Assembly (NCBI RefSeq): GCF_900636575.1
Contig: NZ_LR134293.1
Span: 257,001-321,000, forward strand
Source of the DNA: Streptococcus canis
Lineage (GTDB): Bacteria > Bacillota > Bacilli > Lactobacillales > Streptococcaceae
Length of the DNA stretch: 64,000 bases
Direction of reading: 5' to 3'
The number at the start of each line of letters is the position of its first letter. Positions within the stretch are counted from its first letter, which is position 1. Of this stretch, positions 27,210 to 36,184 are shown in pieces. A model generated the notes under the pieces. The model was not told where the DNA came from. It searched no databases and saw only the letters and a list, made by a program, of their open reading frames with translations. The translations under genes and the position numbers were made by a program.

Positions 27210-28589
27210 TTAGGCTTCTTCTGAAATATTATTAATGGCTTCTTGAGATTTTGAAAGAAAACTTGGTAGGACAAGAACAACAGCTAGCACCGCAACCACC
27301 AAGTAAATACCGACTTCACCAATAGACGTTCCAAGGCGGCCTAGCAAAATTCCTAAAACCCCAAAGTCCACATCTCCAAAGGTGGTATTTGAAAAGCCAA
27401 GTTTACCAAGCACTGGTAGAAGCATAGCTGGCAAGAAGGCAAGTAATAAGCCATTTGCAAAGGCACCAATCATCGCACCGCGGCGACCGCCTGTTGAATT
27501 TCCAAAAATCCCTGCTGTCGCACCACAGAAGAAATGAGGTACCATACCTGGGATAATCAGGACACCGCCCGCAACCCCTAAAATCAACATCCCAAGTAAG
27601 CCACCAACGAAACTTGCGGCAAAACCGATGATAACAGCGGTTGGTGCATAAGGAAAGAAGACCGCGCAGTCCACGGCTGGAATAGCATTTGGAATTAATT
27701 TGTTAGCAATGCCTTGGAAGGCTGGAATCAAGTCAGCCAAAATCATGCGAACACCAGCATAGACAATTGCAACACCAACAGCGAAAGTAAGCCCACTCTT
27801 AATCGCAAAGATAAATGGATTTTGTCCTGCTGCTAATTGTTCTGCTACTGAAGCATCTCTCAAAACAGAAGCCACTGTGGCAACTAAATAGAAAATAACC
27901 ATAATAAGTCCTGTTGAAATGGTCGTGTTACGCAAGAAACTCCATTTTTCAGAAATCTGAAGGTCTTCCGTATCCTTACTGCCTTTACCAACCTTGCTAC
28001 CAACCCAGGCAGAAAGGTAATAACCTAGGCTACCAAAGTGCCCCATAGCAATCTCATCGCCATCAGTCACTTTCAAGGTGTATTTTTGACCAATAGCTGG
28101 TGAAATAGCTGACCAAGCCCCCAAGAGGAACCCACCTAAGATAATCAAAAGAGTCCCTTTAAAACCAACTGCTCCAAGCACGGCAGACAAAAGACAAGCC
28201 ATAAAGAAACTATGATGTCCTGTTAAGAAAATGTATTTGAAGCGGGTAAATCGAGCAAAGGTCAAATTGAGCAATAGACCAACCACCAAGATAGACATGG
28301 TTTCCACACCCAAAATTTTTTGAGCAACAGAGGTAACCGCTTCGTTATTTGGCACTACGCCAGTGATGCTAAAACCGTGCTCAATGAGTTTGGCAAGTGG
28401 ATCCAAATTGGCAACGATGACACCTGCCCCTGCGGAGAGCATGAGGTAACCTAAAATTGGTCCTAAGGTCCCTGTCAACACCTTATGAGCAGGTGTTTTC
28501 AAAGCGACTAAACCTGCAAAGGCAATCAACCCCATTAAAAATGCAGGCTCTTTTAAAATGTCACGAATAAATGATAATAGTGCTTCCAT
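27210..28589 (-). CDS. PTS ascorbate-type (UlaA/SgaT) IIC component
   Basis: A 459-residue permease with about 11-12 hydrophobic helices, including ILGYLMLSAGAGVIVANLDP, FFMACLLSAVLGAVGF and GLLGMLILGVAGGVLIIPGM, diagnostic of the SgaT/UlaA family. It imports and phosphorylates a sugar acid or related compound with the IIB 25 bases upstream and a IIA carried by the regulator. L-ascorbate is the textbook substrate, but specificity is uncertain. Confidence 0.9.
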   Translation of the reverse strand: MEALLSFIRDILKEPAFLMGLIAFAGLVALKTPAHKVLTGTLGPILGYLMLSAGAGVIVANLDPLAKLIEHGFSITGVVPNNEAVTSVAQKILGVETMSILVVGLLLNLTFARFTRFKYIFLTGHHSFFMACLLSAVLGAVGFKGTLLIILGGFLLGAWSAISPAIGQKYTLKVTDGDEIAMGHFGSLGYYLSAWVGSKVGKGSKDTEDLQISEKWSFLRNTTISTGLIMVIFYLVATVASVLRDASVAEQLAAGQNPFIFAIKSGLTFAVGVAIVYAGVRMILADLIPAFQGIANKLIPNAIPAVDCAVFFPYAPTAVIIGFAASFVGGLLGMLILGVAGGVLIIPGMVPHFFCGATAGIFGNSTGGRRGAMIGAFANGLLLAFLPAMLLPVLGKLGFSNTTFGDVDFGVLGILLGRLGTSIGEVGIYLVVAVLAVVLVLPSFLSKSQEAINNISEEA

Positions 28590-28614
28590 AGTATCTACCT
28601 ATCTCCTTTAGGGG

Positions 28615-28899
28615 TTATTCCTTGCCACTCATTTCTTTGAGAACTGGAACCAAATCTTCTTCAATTTTTTTACGATTAGTATAGCTTTTAACGATACAAA
28701 CTTTGGCATCCTCTGGAAAAATATCTTTAAATTCTTTGACGGTGACAAATAAATCTGCACCCTTTCCAACAGCCGCATTGGAATCACAGGATTCCGCATC
28801 CACATCAATGCCTAGACTAGATGCAATAGCTTCGACTTTCATGCGAAGCAACAAGCTACTACCAATACCATTTCCACAAACCGTTACAATTTTAATCAT
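28615..28899 (-). CDS. PTS ascorbate-type IIB component
   Basis: A 94-residue cytoplasmic phosphocarrier. The active cysteine is in KIVTVCGNGIGSSLLLRMK, the IIB P-loop. The open frame extends to 28995, inside the regulator gene, but the ATG at 28899 has a GGAG site and gives the family length. It lies 4 bases after the regulator stop and is followed by IIC. Confidence 0.92.
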   Translation of the reverse strand: MIKIVTVCGNGIGSSLLLRMKVEAIASSLGIDVDAESCDSNAAVGKGADLFVTVKEFKDIFPEDAKVCIVKSYTNRKKIEEDLVPVLKEMSGKE

Positions 28900-28903
28900 G
28901 TGT

Positions 28904-30952
28904 TTAATCTCCTTTTTCAATAATATGACTAATAAGATCCAGCATGCTATCAGAATCTTCAGCCTGAATGAGTTGGTCAATATACTCATCATCATCTAAA
29001 ACCAATGAGAGTTCCTGCAAAGCTTTCAAATGTGAACTAGAATCCACAGCAGCCAAAACAAAAATCAACTGCACCTGCTTATCTGGATCGCCTTCTTGCT
29101 TCAAGTCAAAGCTGACAGGTTCTTTCAGTTGTAAGAGAGACACGCCTAACTGTCGCGCTCCTTTTTCAGGTGCCGCATGCGGAACGGCTACCTTGGGAGC
29201 CAAAACAATATAAGCCCCAAGCTCATTGACCGAGTCAATCATACCAGCAATATAAGATGTTTCAATCATCTGGTGTTCTAATAAAGGCTGGGCAGCCAAA
29301 CGAATGGCTTCTTGCCAATCCGAAACAGCATCAGCCTGCCTAATAAAATCTTTTGTTAACAAGTCCAATAGTCCTAGACCTCCTTTTTCAATCGTTAAAT
29401 GGTTACCAATCAAGTAACGTGACAAGTCACTAACAAGTCCTTCTTTATTAGTGATGGTGGCATATTTGTTAATAATAGTCACCAGTTCATCCAAGGCAAA
29501 CTGCTCTGTCAGAGGAAGATGAAAGTCGTCACAGACCATTTTTTTCAACATCATCTGTTCCACAGACCCCATCAGAGCCTGCGTCACATACACAGGTTTG
29601 GCACAATCAAAGGCTACTGTTGAAAAAATCAAGTCAAATGAGTCTGGATCCAGCAGCTTGATATTATCCAACTGATGAACGGTAATAAATTGTAATTGTG
29701 GAAAGAGCTCTTTCAATGTTGCCTCCAACATCAAGGACGAACTAATGCCATTAGGGCAAACAGACAAAGCTACCAGCTGATTGCTTTTCCTTTTCTTCGG
29801 AGCCTGCAACCATCTCCCAAAATGAATGGTAAAATAAGCAACCTCATCTTCATTGATAACTTTTCCCAACCGTTTTTCTAGCGGAGAAAGGCTGCGCTTG
29901 ACCAAGTAAAAGAGGGATTCGTAATCTTGTTTGATTTGGTCTTTTAACGGATTGATCAAGTCAATACCATAATAAAGACGGTAATAAGCTGGCAAAAGAT
30001 GACTGTATAAGTTCTGACGAAGTTCGGGTGTATCAGTGATGGACAACCCCGTATTAACTGTCACCGAATTGATGATCTCCTCCATAATGTCGTAAATAGG
30101 TTGCTGAAAGACTCGTTCTAAATCTCCTTGGACACACCCTAGCAGCCGAGACATGACCACATCTTTTTCCTTTGCCAGATTCGGAAAAGCAGCCAATAAC
30201 TGATCAACCATGGTTTCAACAGCTGGCGAACTTAACAGAAAAGCATCCACTGTTTCATTCCTTACCTCATGGGAAAATGGTTGACAGGCTAACAGGCAGA
30301 AAAAATAAATTAAATCCCTTAACTTTTCTGAAATGAAACTGAGTCGATTCTCCCTGCTCAGCTCCTCCAGACTATTTGCCATCACCTTCGTCTGATTGGG
30401 CAAACCAAGCTCATGTAATAAATAGCTGAATACCCAAGGTCCTGATGTTAATTGCAAAAGAGAACTAACCGTCGATTCTAAGAGACGCCGCAGGGCTAAC
30501 GGTTCTCCTTCAAAAAAATAGCCCTCCTGCCGATTGTAAGTTAAGGTTACCTGAAAGGCTTGCACCCGCTCACGCACTAGGTTTAAATCGGCAATGACTG
30601 AATTTCTACTTAGCCGTAACAAGCTTTCCAGATGATTGATCGAAATAAATTCTTGTGCCATCATGAGATAAATAATCAGCATATCAGGACGTTCATTTTG
30701 AAAAAGATAGTCATCCAAGGTCGGCAACATGCAATCTAATAACTCCTGCTCAGTGAGGTTGGGTGGGTAAACCAGCTGCCTGTCCAGAACAATAAGAGGA
30801 AGCTGATAGACCGCTAAACTGTCATTGATTTTAGCAATATCCGACAAAATATGACGTTTGCTTACCTTTAAAATGGATTCAAATGCCTCTAGTGAATGCC
30901 CTTTGTATTTAGAAAAGAGTTGATATTTTCTGATAAGCTCATGAGATAGCAT
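28904..30952 (-). CDS. PRD-domain transcriptional regulator with PTS IIB- and IIA-like domains
   Basis: A 682-residue BglG/MtlR-type regulator. N-terminal HTH segments (ILKVSKRHILSDIAKIN and LLRLSRNSVIADLNLVRE) precede two PRD domains (~180-400). A IIB-like domain with Cys in SVCPNGISSSLML and a C-terminal IIA domain with the histidine in KVAVPHAAPEKG complete it. It senses PTS phosphorylation and probably activates this operon. I start it at 30952 because AGGAGGAGATGAC precedes that ATG; the frame runs on to 31054. No separate IIA gene is seen, so its IIA domain may serve transport too. Confidence 0.9.
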   Translation of the reverse strand: MLSHELIRKYQLFSKYKGHSLEAFESILKVSKRHILSDIAKINDSLAVYQLPLIVLDRQLVYPPNLTEQELLDCMLPTLDDYLFQNERPDMLIIYLMMAQEFISINHLESLLRLSRNSVIADLNLVRERVQAFQVTLTYNRQEGYFFEGEPLALRRLLESTVSSLLQLTSGPWVFSYLLHELGLPNQTKVMANSLEELSRENRLSFISEKLRDLIYFFCLLACQPFSHEVRNETVDAFLLSSPAVETMVDQLLAAFPNLAKEKDVVMSRLLGCVQGDLERVFQQPIYDIMEEIINSVTVNTGLSITDTPELRQNLYSHLLPAYYRLYYGIDLINPLKDQIKQDYESLFYLVKRSLSPLEKRLGKVINEDEVAYFTIHFGRWLQAPKKRKSNQLVALSVCPNGISSSLMLEATLKELFPQLQFITVHQLDNIKLLDPDSFDLIFSTVAFDCAKPVYVTQALMGSVEQMMLKKMVCDDFHLPLTEQFALDELVTIINKYATITNKEGLVSDLSRYLIGNHLTIEKGGLGLLDLLTKDFIRQADAVSDWQEAIRLAAQPLLEHQMIETSYIAGMIDSVNELGAYIVLAPKVAVPHAAPEKGARQLGVSLLQLKEPVSFDLKQEGDPDKQVQLIFVLAAVDSSSHLKALQELSLVLDDDEYIDQLIQAEDSDSMLDLISHIIEKGD

Positions 30953-30973
30953 GTCATCTCCTCCTATAATGTC

Positions 30974-31002
30974 AGTATAAAATGAAGCGTTTTCATTTTC
31001 AA
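30974..31002 (-). promoter_or_regulatory. PTS operon promoter overlapped by a cre-like palindrome
   Basis: Minus strand: -35 TTGAAA (30997-31002), 17-base spacer, -10 TATACT (30974-30979), close to the regulator start. The spacer contains ATGAAAACGCTTCAT, a cre-like palindrome that is 1 base shorter than consensus, consistent with carbon catabolite control by CcpA. Confidence 0.6.
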
Positions 31003-31054
31003 GATAAATTGAGTCCAATTGTCTCACGTCATTTTTGACTGCAATTGGATTCAA

Positions 31055-31619
31055 TAGGTGATTTCATTGTAACAAGTTCCTCAAAAGGAGGCAAAAAGGA
31101 AGCTAATCTGAGAAATGATTCCCTTTTTCTTCATAACACAAAAAAGACACCTCATCACTGAGATACCTTTTGTTGTTAGATAAAATCACCAACTGCTAAT
31201 AAAAACAGCCTTAACCCATTTTAGCTAAGTGTGTAGGCTAAATTCAATAATTAAAAGCCCACTGCCCCTCTCCTTAGTTAAATCTAACTAACGTCTGATT
31301 CAACACGCTAAGTGCTATCATGAACTTAGCTAAAGGACAGACTAGCTCTTTTCAGGGAAAAGAATCGTTCTCTGAAAAAAGCGTTGTAGGGTCTCTCCCA
31401 CTCGGTTAATCTTGGGATTACCTTATCGTAGCTAACGAAAATATCAGAAAAAGTCAACTCATTCTTAAACTGACATTCTTGATTCAATTTAACCTTTCTG
31501 GTTCAGTAATTTCTGTAGTAGGTCAATCCACTGTGGATATTATAGGGCTTTTTGATTGCTTATAAAATCCCATATGACTTACAATGAAAAGCGTTAAACA
31601 ACTCATTAGAAAGCATCAT
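31055..31619. other. Non-coding interval between PTS operon and IS remnant
   Basis: I find no convincing gene here. Beyond the PTS promoter it is AT-rich sequence with weak dyads, such as AACACAAAAAAGACACC near 31135. It probably includes decayed flanks of the insertion sequence that follows. Confidence 0.5.
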
Positions 31620-32302
31620 ATGGGACAACTGTATCATCCTACAGAATTAGTCGGAATTAAAGACAAAATATCTCTTTAGACAAAGTTTTTCAGAATAAGA
31701 CACACATTGAGATCTGGGATAGAATTGATTATTCACCTAAGCTGTGTCAGCTCTGTCATGGAAAATAAATCAAATACGACTTCCAGAAGATATCCAAAAG
31801 CCCCCCTTAAAATCAATAGTATTCCTAGCCTTATCAGGCTTAAAAAGCGACGTTTTCAGTGCAAAAGCTGTCGTAAGGCTACTATCGCTGAAACCAATGT
31901 GTACAGAAAAATTGCCAAATTTCTGAGCCTCTTAGCGTAAAAAGCACACGGAAACTCATCAACCATCTAGCTCTCAGTCACATTGCTCAAGAATTGGTTA
32001 TTTCATCGACAACTATCCATCGTAAGCTCAAGCAGTTCGCTTTTAAGGAGGTCTTTTCTAGACTCCCTGAGGGACTCTCCATCGATAAATTTGCTTATCA
32101 GAAAGGCAAACTCGCCTTTATTGCACAGAATTTTGAGACCAATAAAATTATCTCTATTCTTGATAACAGACGCCAAGCTACCATCCGTAACCACTTCTTC
32201 AGATATTCTAAAGAAACTCGAAACAGCGTAAAAGTCGTTCCCTTTGACATGTCTGACAGGGTTCAGTCACCTACTACAGTTGACAATGAGCCTGAATTCT
32301 AA
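31620..32302 (+). pseudogene. ISL3-family transposase remnant, frameshifted and truncated
   Basis: The pieces read in order as an ISL3-type transposase. A start at 31620 (MGQLYHPTELVGIKDKI) runs into a stop. A zinc-finger region (LIRLKKRRFQCKSCRKAT, with upstream CSLC-like cysteines) lies in frames around 31707-31940. The HTH/start of the DDE domain (STTIHRKLKQFAFKEV, LSIDKFAYQKGKLAFI) lies at 31994-32302. The C-terminal half is missing. Inactive relic; it flanks the bacteriocin locus and may have helped bring it in. Confidence 0.8.
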
Positions 32303-32365
32303 GACGCTCTGTCACTTGTTACTGAGAATCAAACATAACAATAACCACTACCTATAAATAATCTA

Positions 32366-33004
32366 TTAACATAATGTTATTTCATGACCCTTATCAGACT
32401 TCAGCTCTATCACCTTATCAAAATAAGGTAAAAGTCCTTTATCGTGAGTGACCACAATTACTGTAACTCCTTTATTTTTGAGGCTCCGCAGAGTCCTCAT
32501 TACAAATTGACTATTTTCGTCATCTAGCGAGGCTGTTGGCTCATCTGCAAAAACGATTTGTGGCTTCTTCAACAATACTCTTATCAAAGCCACACGTTGT
32601 TGCTCTCCCCCGCTGAGCTGATAAACTTTTTTGTTTAGATAGTCTTTTCCAAGTCCAAATTCTTCTAGATATTTTTTTATTTGCTTCTTATCTTTTGTGA
32701 TGAAATTCAAGTTTTCATATACGGATTCATTATCAATTAATGCAAAATTTTGAAATAAAAATCCAAATACGGATTTAAAATAATACTTTCTATGACGATA
32801 ATTACTGAGAGAACCCTGAATAAAAATTTGTCCTGAATCAATTTTTTCCAATTGCCCCAAGCAATTCAACAATGTCGTTTTTCCGACACCACTGTCTCCT
32901 ATAATAGCAACCATCTCACCTTCTTCAACATGAAAAGTTAATTGACTAAAAATAACTTTATCTGGATAGTGTTTAGAGATATTTTTTACTTCTATTGCAT
33001 TCAA
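32366..33004 (-). CDS. ABC transporter ATPase of lactococcin-972-type bacteriocin locus
   Basis: A 212-residue ATP-binding subunit: Walker A IGDSGVGKTTLLN, signature LSGGEQQRVALIR, Walker B IVFADEPTASLD, and the H-loop VTHD. It is close to the MacB/LolD class that pairs with FtsX-like permeases. It lies 5 bases after the large membrane protein and presumably energises bacteriocin export or self-protection. In the lactococcin 972 group these two genes always accompany the bacteriocin. Confidence 0.88.
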   Translation of the reverse strand: MNAIEVKNISKHYPDKVIFSQLTFHVEEGEMVAIIGDSGVGKTTLLNCLGQLEKIDSGQIFIQGSLSNYRHRKYYFKSVFGFLFQNFALIDNESVYENLNFITKDKKQIKKYLEEFGLGKDYLNKKVYQLSGGEQQRVALIRVLLKKPQIVFADEPTASLDDENSQFVMRTLRSLKNKGVTVIVVTHDKGLLPYFDKVIELKSDKGHEITLC

Positions 33005-33009
33005 ATTAG

Positions 33010-34974
33010 TCAGTTTCCTTTCTTAATAGTTGCCAAACATTCTTTATTTTCACACATTAGTAATAAAGCTGTATAAATGAAAGCATCTAAAGTCATCAAG
33101 CCTAAAATTATTGGAAAAGTAGTTAACTGAAGTAGAAAGACAACTGTAAAGGCTAATAAGGTTAAACCAATCATACTTAACAAAAAGAGACCATGTCGTT
33201 CCCAAAATGATTTCCCAAATATCAGCCAAACAACTATTTTTTTCCGTTGACTTTCTATATAAGTCATCAGCAAAAAGTAGTTAATAATGATAAAGGCTAA
33301 GATACTAGTAATCATGCTAAGAACTTTTAAAGAAATTCGTGATCTTATGATGTTTAACTCTCTAAGCGCTAACTCTCTACCTGAAGTTAATCCTGCAAAA
33401 TCTTCCACTAGACCATGATCCTTAATATATGTTGCAACTGAAAGAGGATTATTAAATAAATAATTTCCTTGAGAAACATCTGCCACCAAAAAGTCAGATT
33501 TTTCTCCAAAAAGTGTCGGTTTAGCTACTAAAATGACAGGATTAAAAGACGTTGTATCATGAAAATTGATTGTATTATAATTAAATACTTTTTGCTCCTT
33601 TTTTGAATAGATGATATTGATTGGGTATGATTGTAAACTTTCTAAAGGAGACTTTACATCTTTATGAAAAGCGATAACTTCCATAATCATTGCCTTAATT
33701 TGTTCGTCATAGTTTTTGAGATTTTCAGGAATAATGAGATGAAACATGTTTGGAGCTAAATTTCCTATTTTTTGTCCCTGATTAGCTAATACAGGAACAT
33801 GCTCCAAAAAATGATGATTGACAACCATATAGTTATGACCAGGAACAGTCTTACCTGCTATCTTATATTCACGTAAGCTATAGCTTTCTGCCAAAATCCC
33901 ACCTTCTTCTTCTGCCAATGTCAGTAAATCATAGATAACTTTTCGAGATTTTTGATCACGTTCATTCTTTTCTTTTTGCTCATCAAATTGTCCCGGAATT
34001 AATCTAGTATTACTACTAAAGTATAGTCGAGCAACATTCGGAAGAGTTTCCCAATGCATCAGGTTCTTCTCCAATTCTCTTTGAGAAATTAAATCCTTTA
34101 TTCCATATAGCAAAGTTGCTGAGCAAAAAACAACCAATATAACTTTGATTAGAATATTTAATACTACCAACTTTTTAAAAGGCTTCTTTGATTTTATTTG
34201 TTCTACTATACTAGATAATCTGATAGAAACAGATAAAGCTATTAGGTGACTTATTAGTAAAAATAAAAGTATGAAAAAAGTTTGGATAGCAAAGACCATC
34301 CATTCTCTCGGTAAATTAAAGCATGATATGATGAAAAATCCTAAAGCTAGTAAATCGATCCTTATTGACTTACAGACTAATTGATAAGCGTTTTCACCAT
34401 GCAAGCGAAAAATGCCGATTTTTTTTGATTCGGAAAAATAAACAAATAAATCAACTATAAATAAAATAAAAATTAGAAAAACGAGAACATATGCTAGTTC
34501 TCCAGAAAGAAACTGAAGAAAAAACTGTTTGAGAAAGTTTGTCTCCACAGCAGTCTTCAAGCCTAAATTATGAAACTTCTGGACCAACTTCTCAGGGATA
34601 GCTCCTAGTAGGTAGTAACTTCCTACTGGGTTCTCAATGCTGAGTTTATCACTTCCTATAATATGCTCCTTAGGCAACTCCTCCTTAAGCTTTTTAGATT
34701 GCTGAGACGGGAAGGTAAAAATGGTCTTCTCAGATTTGCCTACAACAGAGGTCCCAAAAGATACTTTATAGATACCAATTTTATTTTCTTTTGTAAATTG
34801 TTCTAAGGTTTTATAGATTTGTATGGTCGAATATTTCTTATCCCAATCAACCACCTCAATGCTAGCCCTTGCCCCTGGCAAAGATAAATGATGGCTTTCT
34901 CTTATCAGTTGATTCATGTAAAAGAAAAACATCGCCAAGAATGATAATAAAACAATGGTGTATATTTTTTTCAT
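33010..34974 (-). CDS. Bacteriocin-associated integral membrane protein (lactococcin 972 group, DUF1430 type)
   Basis: A 654-residue protein with an N-terminal helix (IYTIVLLSFLAMFFFYM), a ~140-residue outside domain, four helices around 165-300, a second large outside domain (~310-520) and three or four C-terminal helices. This FtsX/MacB-like layout is that of the membrane protein accompanying lactococcin-972 peptides. The start at 34974 (MKKIYTIV) is chosen because AGGAGAAGC precedes it; the frame extends to 34986. Whether it exports, gives immunity, or both is unresolved. Confidence 0.85.
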   Translation of the reverse strand: MKKIYTIVLLSFLAMFFFYMNQLIRESHHLSLPGARASIEVVDWDKKYSTIQIYKTLEQFTKENKIGIYKVSFGTSVVGKSEKTIFTFPSQQSKKLKEELPKEHIIGSDKLSIENPVGSYYLLGAIPEKLVQKFHNLGLKTAVETNFLKQFFLQFLSGELAYVLVFLIFILFIVDLFVYFSESKKIGIFRLHGENAYQLVCKSIRIDLLALGFFIISCFNLPREWMVFAIQTFFILLFLLISHLIALSVSIRLSSIVEQIKSKKPFKKLVVLNILIKVILVVFCSATLLYGIKDLISQRELEKNLMHWETLPNVARLYFSSNTRLIPGQFDEQKEKNERDQKSRKVIYDLLTLAEEEGGILAESYSLREYKIAGKTVPGHNYMVVNHHFLEHVPVLANQGQKIGNLAPNMFHLIIPENLKNYDEQIKAMIMEVIAFHKDVKSPLESLQSYPINIIYSKKEQKVFNYNTINFHDTTSFNPVILVAKPTLFGEKSDFLVADVSQGNYLFNNPLSVATYIKDHGLVEDFAGLTSGRELALRELNIIRSRISLKVLSMITSILAFIIINYFLLMTYIESQRKKIVVWLIFGKSFWERHGLFLLSMIGLTLLAFTVVFLLQLTTFPIILGLMTLDAFIYTALLLMCENKECLATIKKGN

Positions 34975-34989
34975 GCTTCTCCTCATAAT

Positions 34990-35023
34990 CTAAAAAATGG
35001 TGTTAAGGTAAAACCTTAACACC
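34990..35023 (-). terminator. Terminator/attenuator between bacteriocin and export genes
   Basis: A perfect 11-bp inverted repeat GGTGTTAAGGT/ACCTTAACACC (34999-35009, 35013-35023) followed by ATTTTTTA on the minus strand, ending just before the permease start. Readthrough would give less export/immunity mRNA than bacteriocin mRNA. Confidence 0.8.
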
Positions 35024-35071
35024 ACAATTCGCTTTTTCAGGATATAATTTTTTCAATGAAAGACATATAGC

Positions 35072-35377
35072 TTAGTAATATTCCCAATAAGCTCGATTGC
35101 CAGAAGGTTTCCTTCCTGTAGAAGTGTATGCACTCGCCCATCTGTTAGCATATGCCTTTGTAACGTGGCTTCCAGAAGCATATACGACAACATTATTATT
35201 AATCTTAGGATCATTTTTGCTTGTCCAACGTGCCCAAACCTCACCAGACCAAAGATGCCCTGTTACTCCACCAGAAAATCCATATGTTAAAGCAGATACT
35301 CCCATGCTAAGTGGTAGCAAAGCAATAACTAAAACATGAAACAGTCTTTTTTTTTGCCATAAAAAAATTCCTTTCAA
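35072..35377 (-). CDS. Lactococcin-972-family bacteriocin precursor (start disrupted by A9 tract)
   Basis: The peptide has a hydrophobic signal core (VLVIALLPLSMGVSA) and then a ~70-residue mature part rich in Gly, Trp and Tyr (GGVTGHLWSGEVWARW, and a C-terminus ending AYWEYY). This matches the lactococcin 972 family, whose founder binds lipid II and blocks septum formation. The open frame can only begin at a TTG (35377) that forms part of the ribosome site. The expected ATG at 35360, 8 bases after AAAGGAA, is out of frame. With eight rather than nine As in the tract at 35347-35355 it would read MAKKRLFHVLV, a normal signal peptide. Two matching export genes follow. Confidence 0.8.
   Translation of the reverse strand: MKGIFLWQKKRLFHVLVIALLPLSMGVSALTYGFSGGVTGHLWSGEVWARWTSKNDPKINNNVVVYASGSHVTKAYANRWASAYTSTGRKPSGNRAYWEYY
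35347..35355 (-). repeat. A9 homopolymer in bacteriocin start region
   Basis: Nine consecutive As on the coding strand directly after ATGGC. One base fewer puts the good ATG in frame with the bacteriocin. It is a possible site of polymerase slippage, phase variation or sequencing error. Confidence 0.85.
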
Positions 35378-35756
35378 AACATATAAAGCAATATCTATTT
35401 AATGTTACATTCGTTTTACCACTTCAAAAATTTACCTCCTCTCTTAGGGTAAAAAGTAACAATTGAAACTATTTTATGGGTGAAGGTTTTATATTTATAT
35501 TATATAACAATTATATAATTATTATTTTAAAATGTAAATAACATTTCAGTAAAATGAGTGATTTGTTGTTTTTTATTTCAACTACAACTTAGTTAATCAG
35601 CAATCAACTTTGGAAAATGTTGCTAAAGCTATTACTAATTTGCTTTTTAGAAAAAGAAGTAATGGTAGATTTCATTCTAACCTTTTTAATTTTATTTACG
35701 TTAACGATATTTTGTAGTCATGTAATCAGTATCTGTGCTGAAATAAAAAGTTCTAA
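35378..35756. other. AT-rich intergenic region upstream of bacteriocin
   Basis: About 380 bases of very AT-rich sequence with no gene I can support. On the minus strand it should hold the bacteriocin promoter, but no strong -35/-10 pair stands out. A plus-strand open frame here (35617-35841) runs into the rpsO terminator and rpsO itself and is judged accidental. Confidence 0.5.
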
Positions 35757-35782
35757 CAAAAAAACTCTCCTAAATGGAGAGT
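35757..35782 (-). terminator. rpsO terminator
   Basis: Stem ACTCTCC/GGAGAGT (35764-35770, 35776-35782) with seven Ts following on the minus strand. Confidence 0.85.
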
Positions 35783-35794
35783 CTACTCTTAACA

Positions 35795-36064
35795 TTAGCG
35801 ACGAAGTCCAAGAGATTGGATCAACTCACGGTAACGGTTAACATCTGTACGACGTAGGTAAGCTAACAAGTTACGACGGTGACCGATTTTCTTCATCAAT
35901 CCACGGTAAGTAGCGTGGTCTTTTTTATGTTCTTTGATGTGGTTGTTCAAGTGGTTGATTTCCCATGTAAGAACTGCGACTTGAACTTCTACTGAACCAG
36001 TATCGCCTTCATGACGTGCATATTGAGCGATGATTTCATTTTTTTTCTCTTTTGAGATTGCCAT
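35795..36064 (-). CDS. rpsO: 30S ribosomal protein S15
   Basis: An 89-residue protein with the S15 sequence pattern: [49 protein letters not shown], and a [12 protein letters not shown] end. It binds 16S rRNA helices early in 30S assembly. It is a monocistronic unit between its own promoter and a strong terminator. Unlike in E. coli, pnp is not adjacent. Confidence 0.97.
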
Positions 36065-36152
36065 AATAATGTCTCCTTTTTTTGCTTAATCCGAGTCCTA
36101 GGATTGGCACTCCTAAAACCAAGAAAAAGTTGGTTTGTCTTTCGACCACTCT

Positions 36153-36181
36153 ATTCTAGCAGATTCGGAAAGTTAGGTCAA
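36153..36181 (-). promoter_or_regulatory. rpsO promoter
   Basis: Minus strand: -35 TTGACC (36176-36181), 17-base spacer, -10 TAGAAT (36153-36158). A leader of about 80 bases follows with a CCAACTTTTTCTTGG-type hairpin and further pairing, which could be an S15 autoregulatory structure. Confidence 0.8.
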
Positions 36182-36184
36182 CTG

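Noticed and set aside
35617..35841. 74-codon plus-strand frame with a hydrophobic stretch upstream of the rpsO end
   Set aside because: It runs through the rpsO terminator and into the antisense of rpsO. The internal ATG has no ribosome site, so the hydrophobic appearance is explained by AT-rich DNA.
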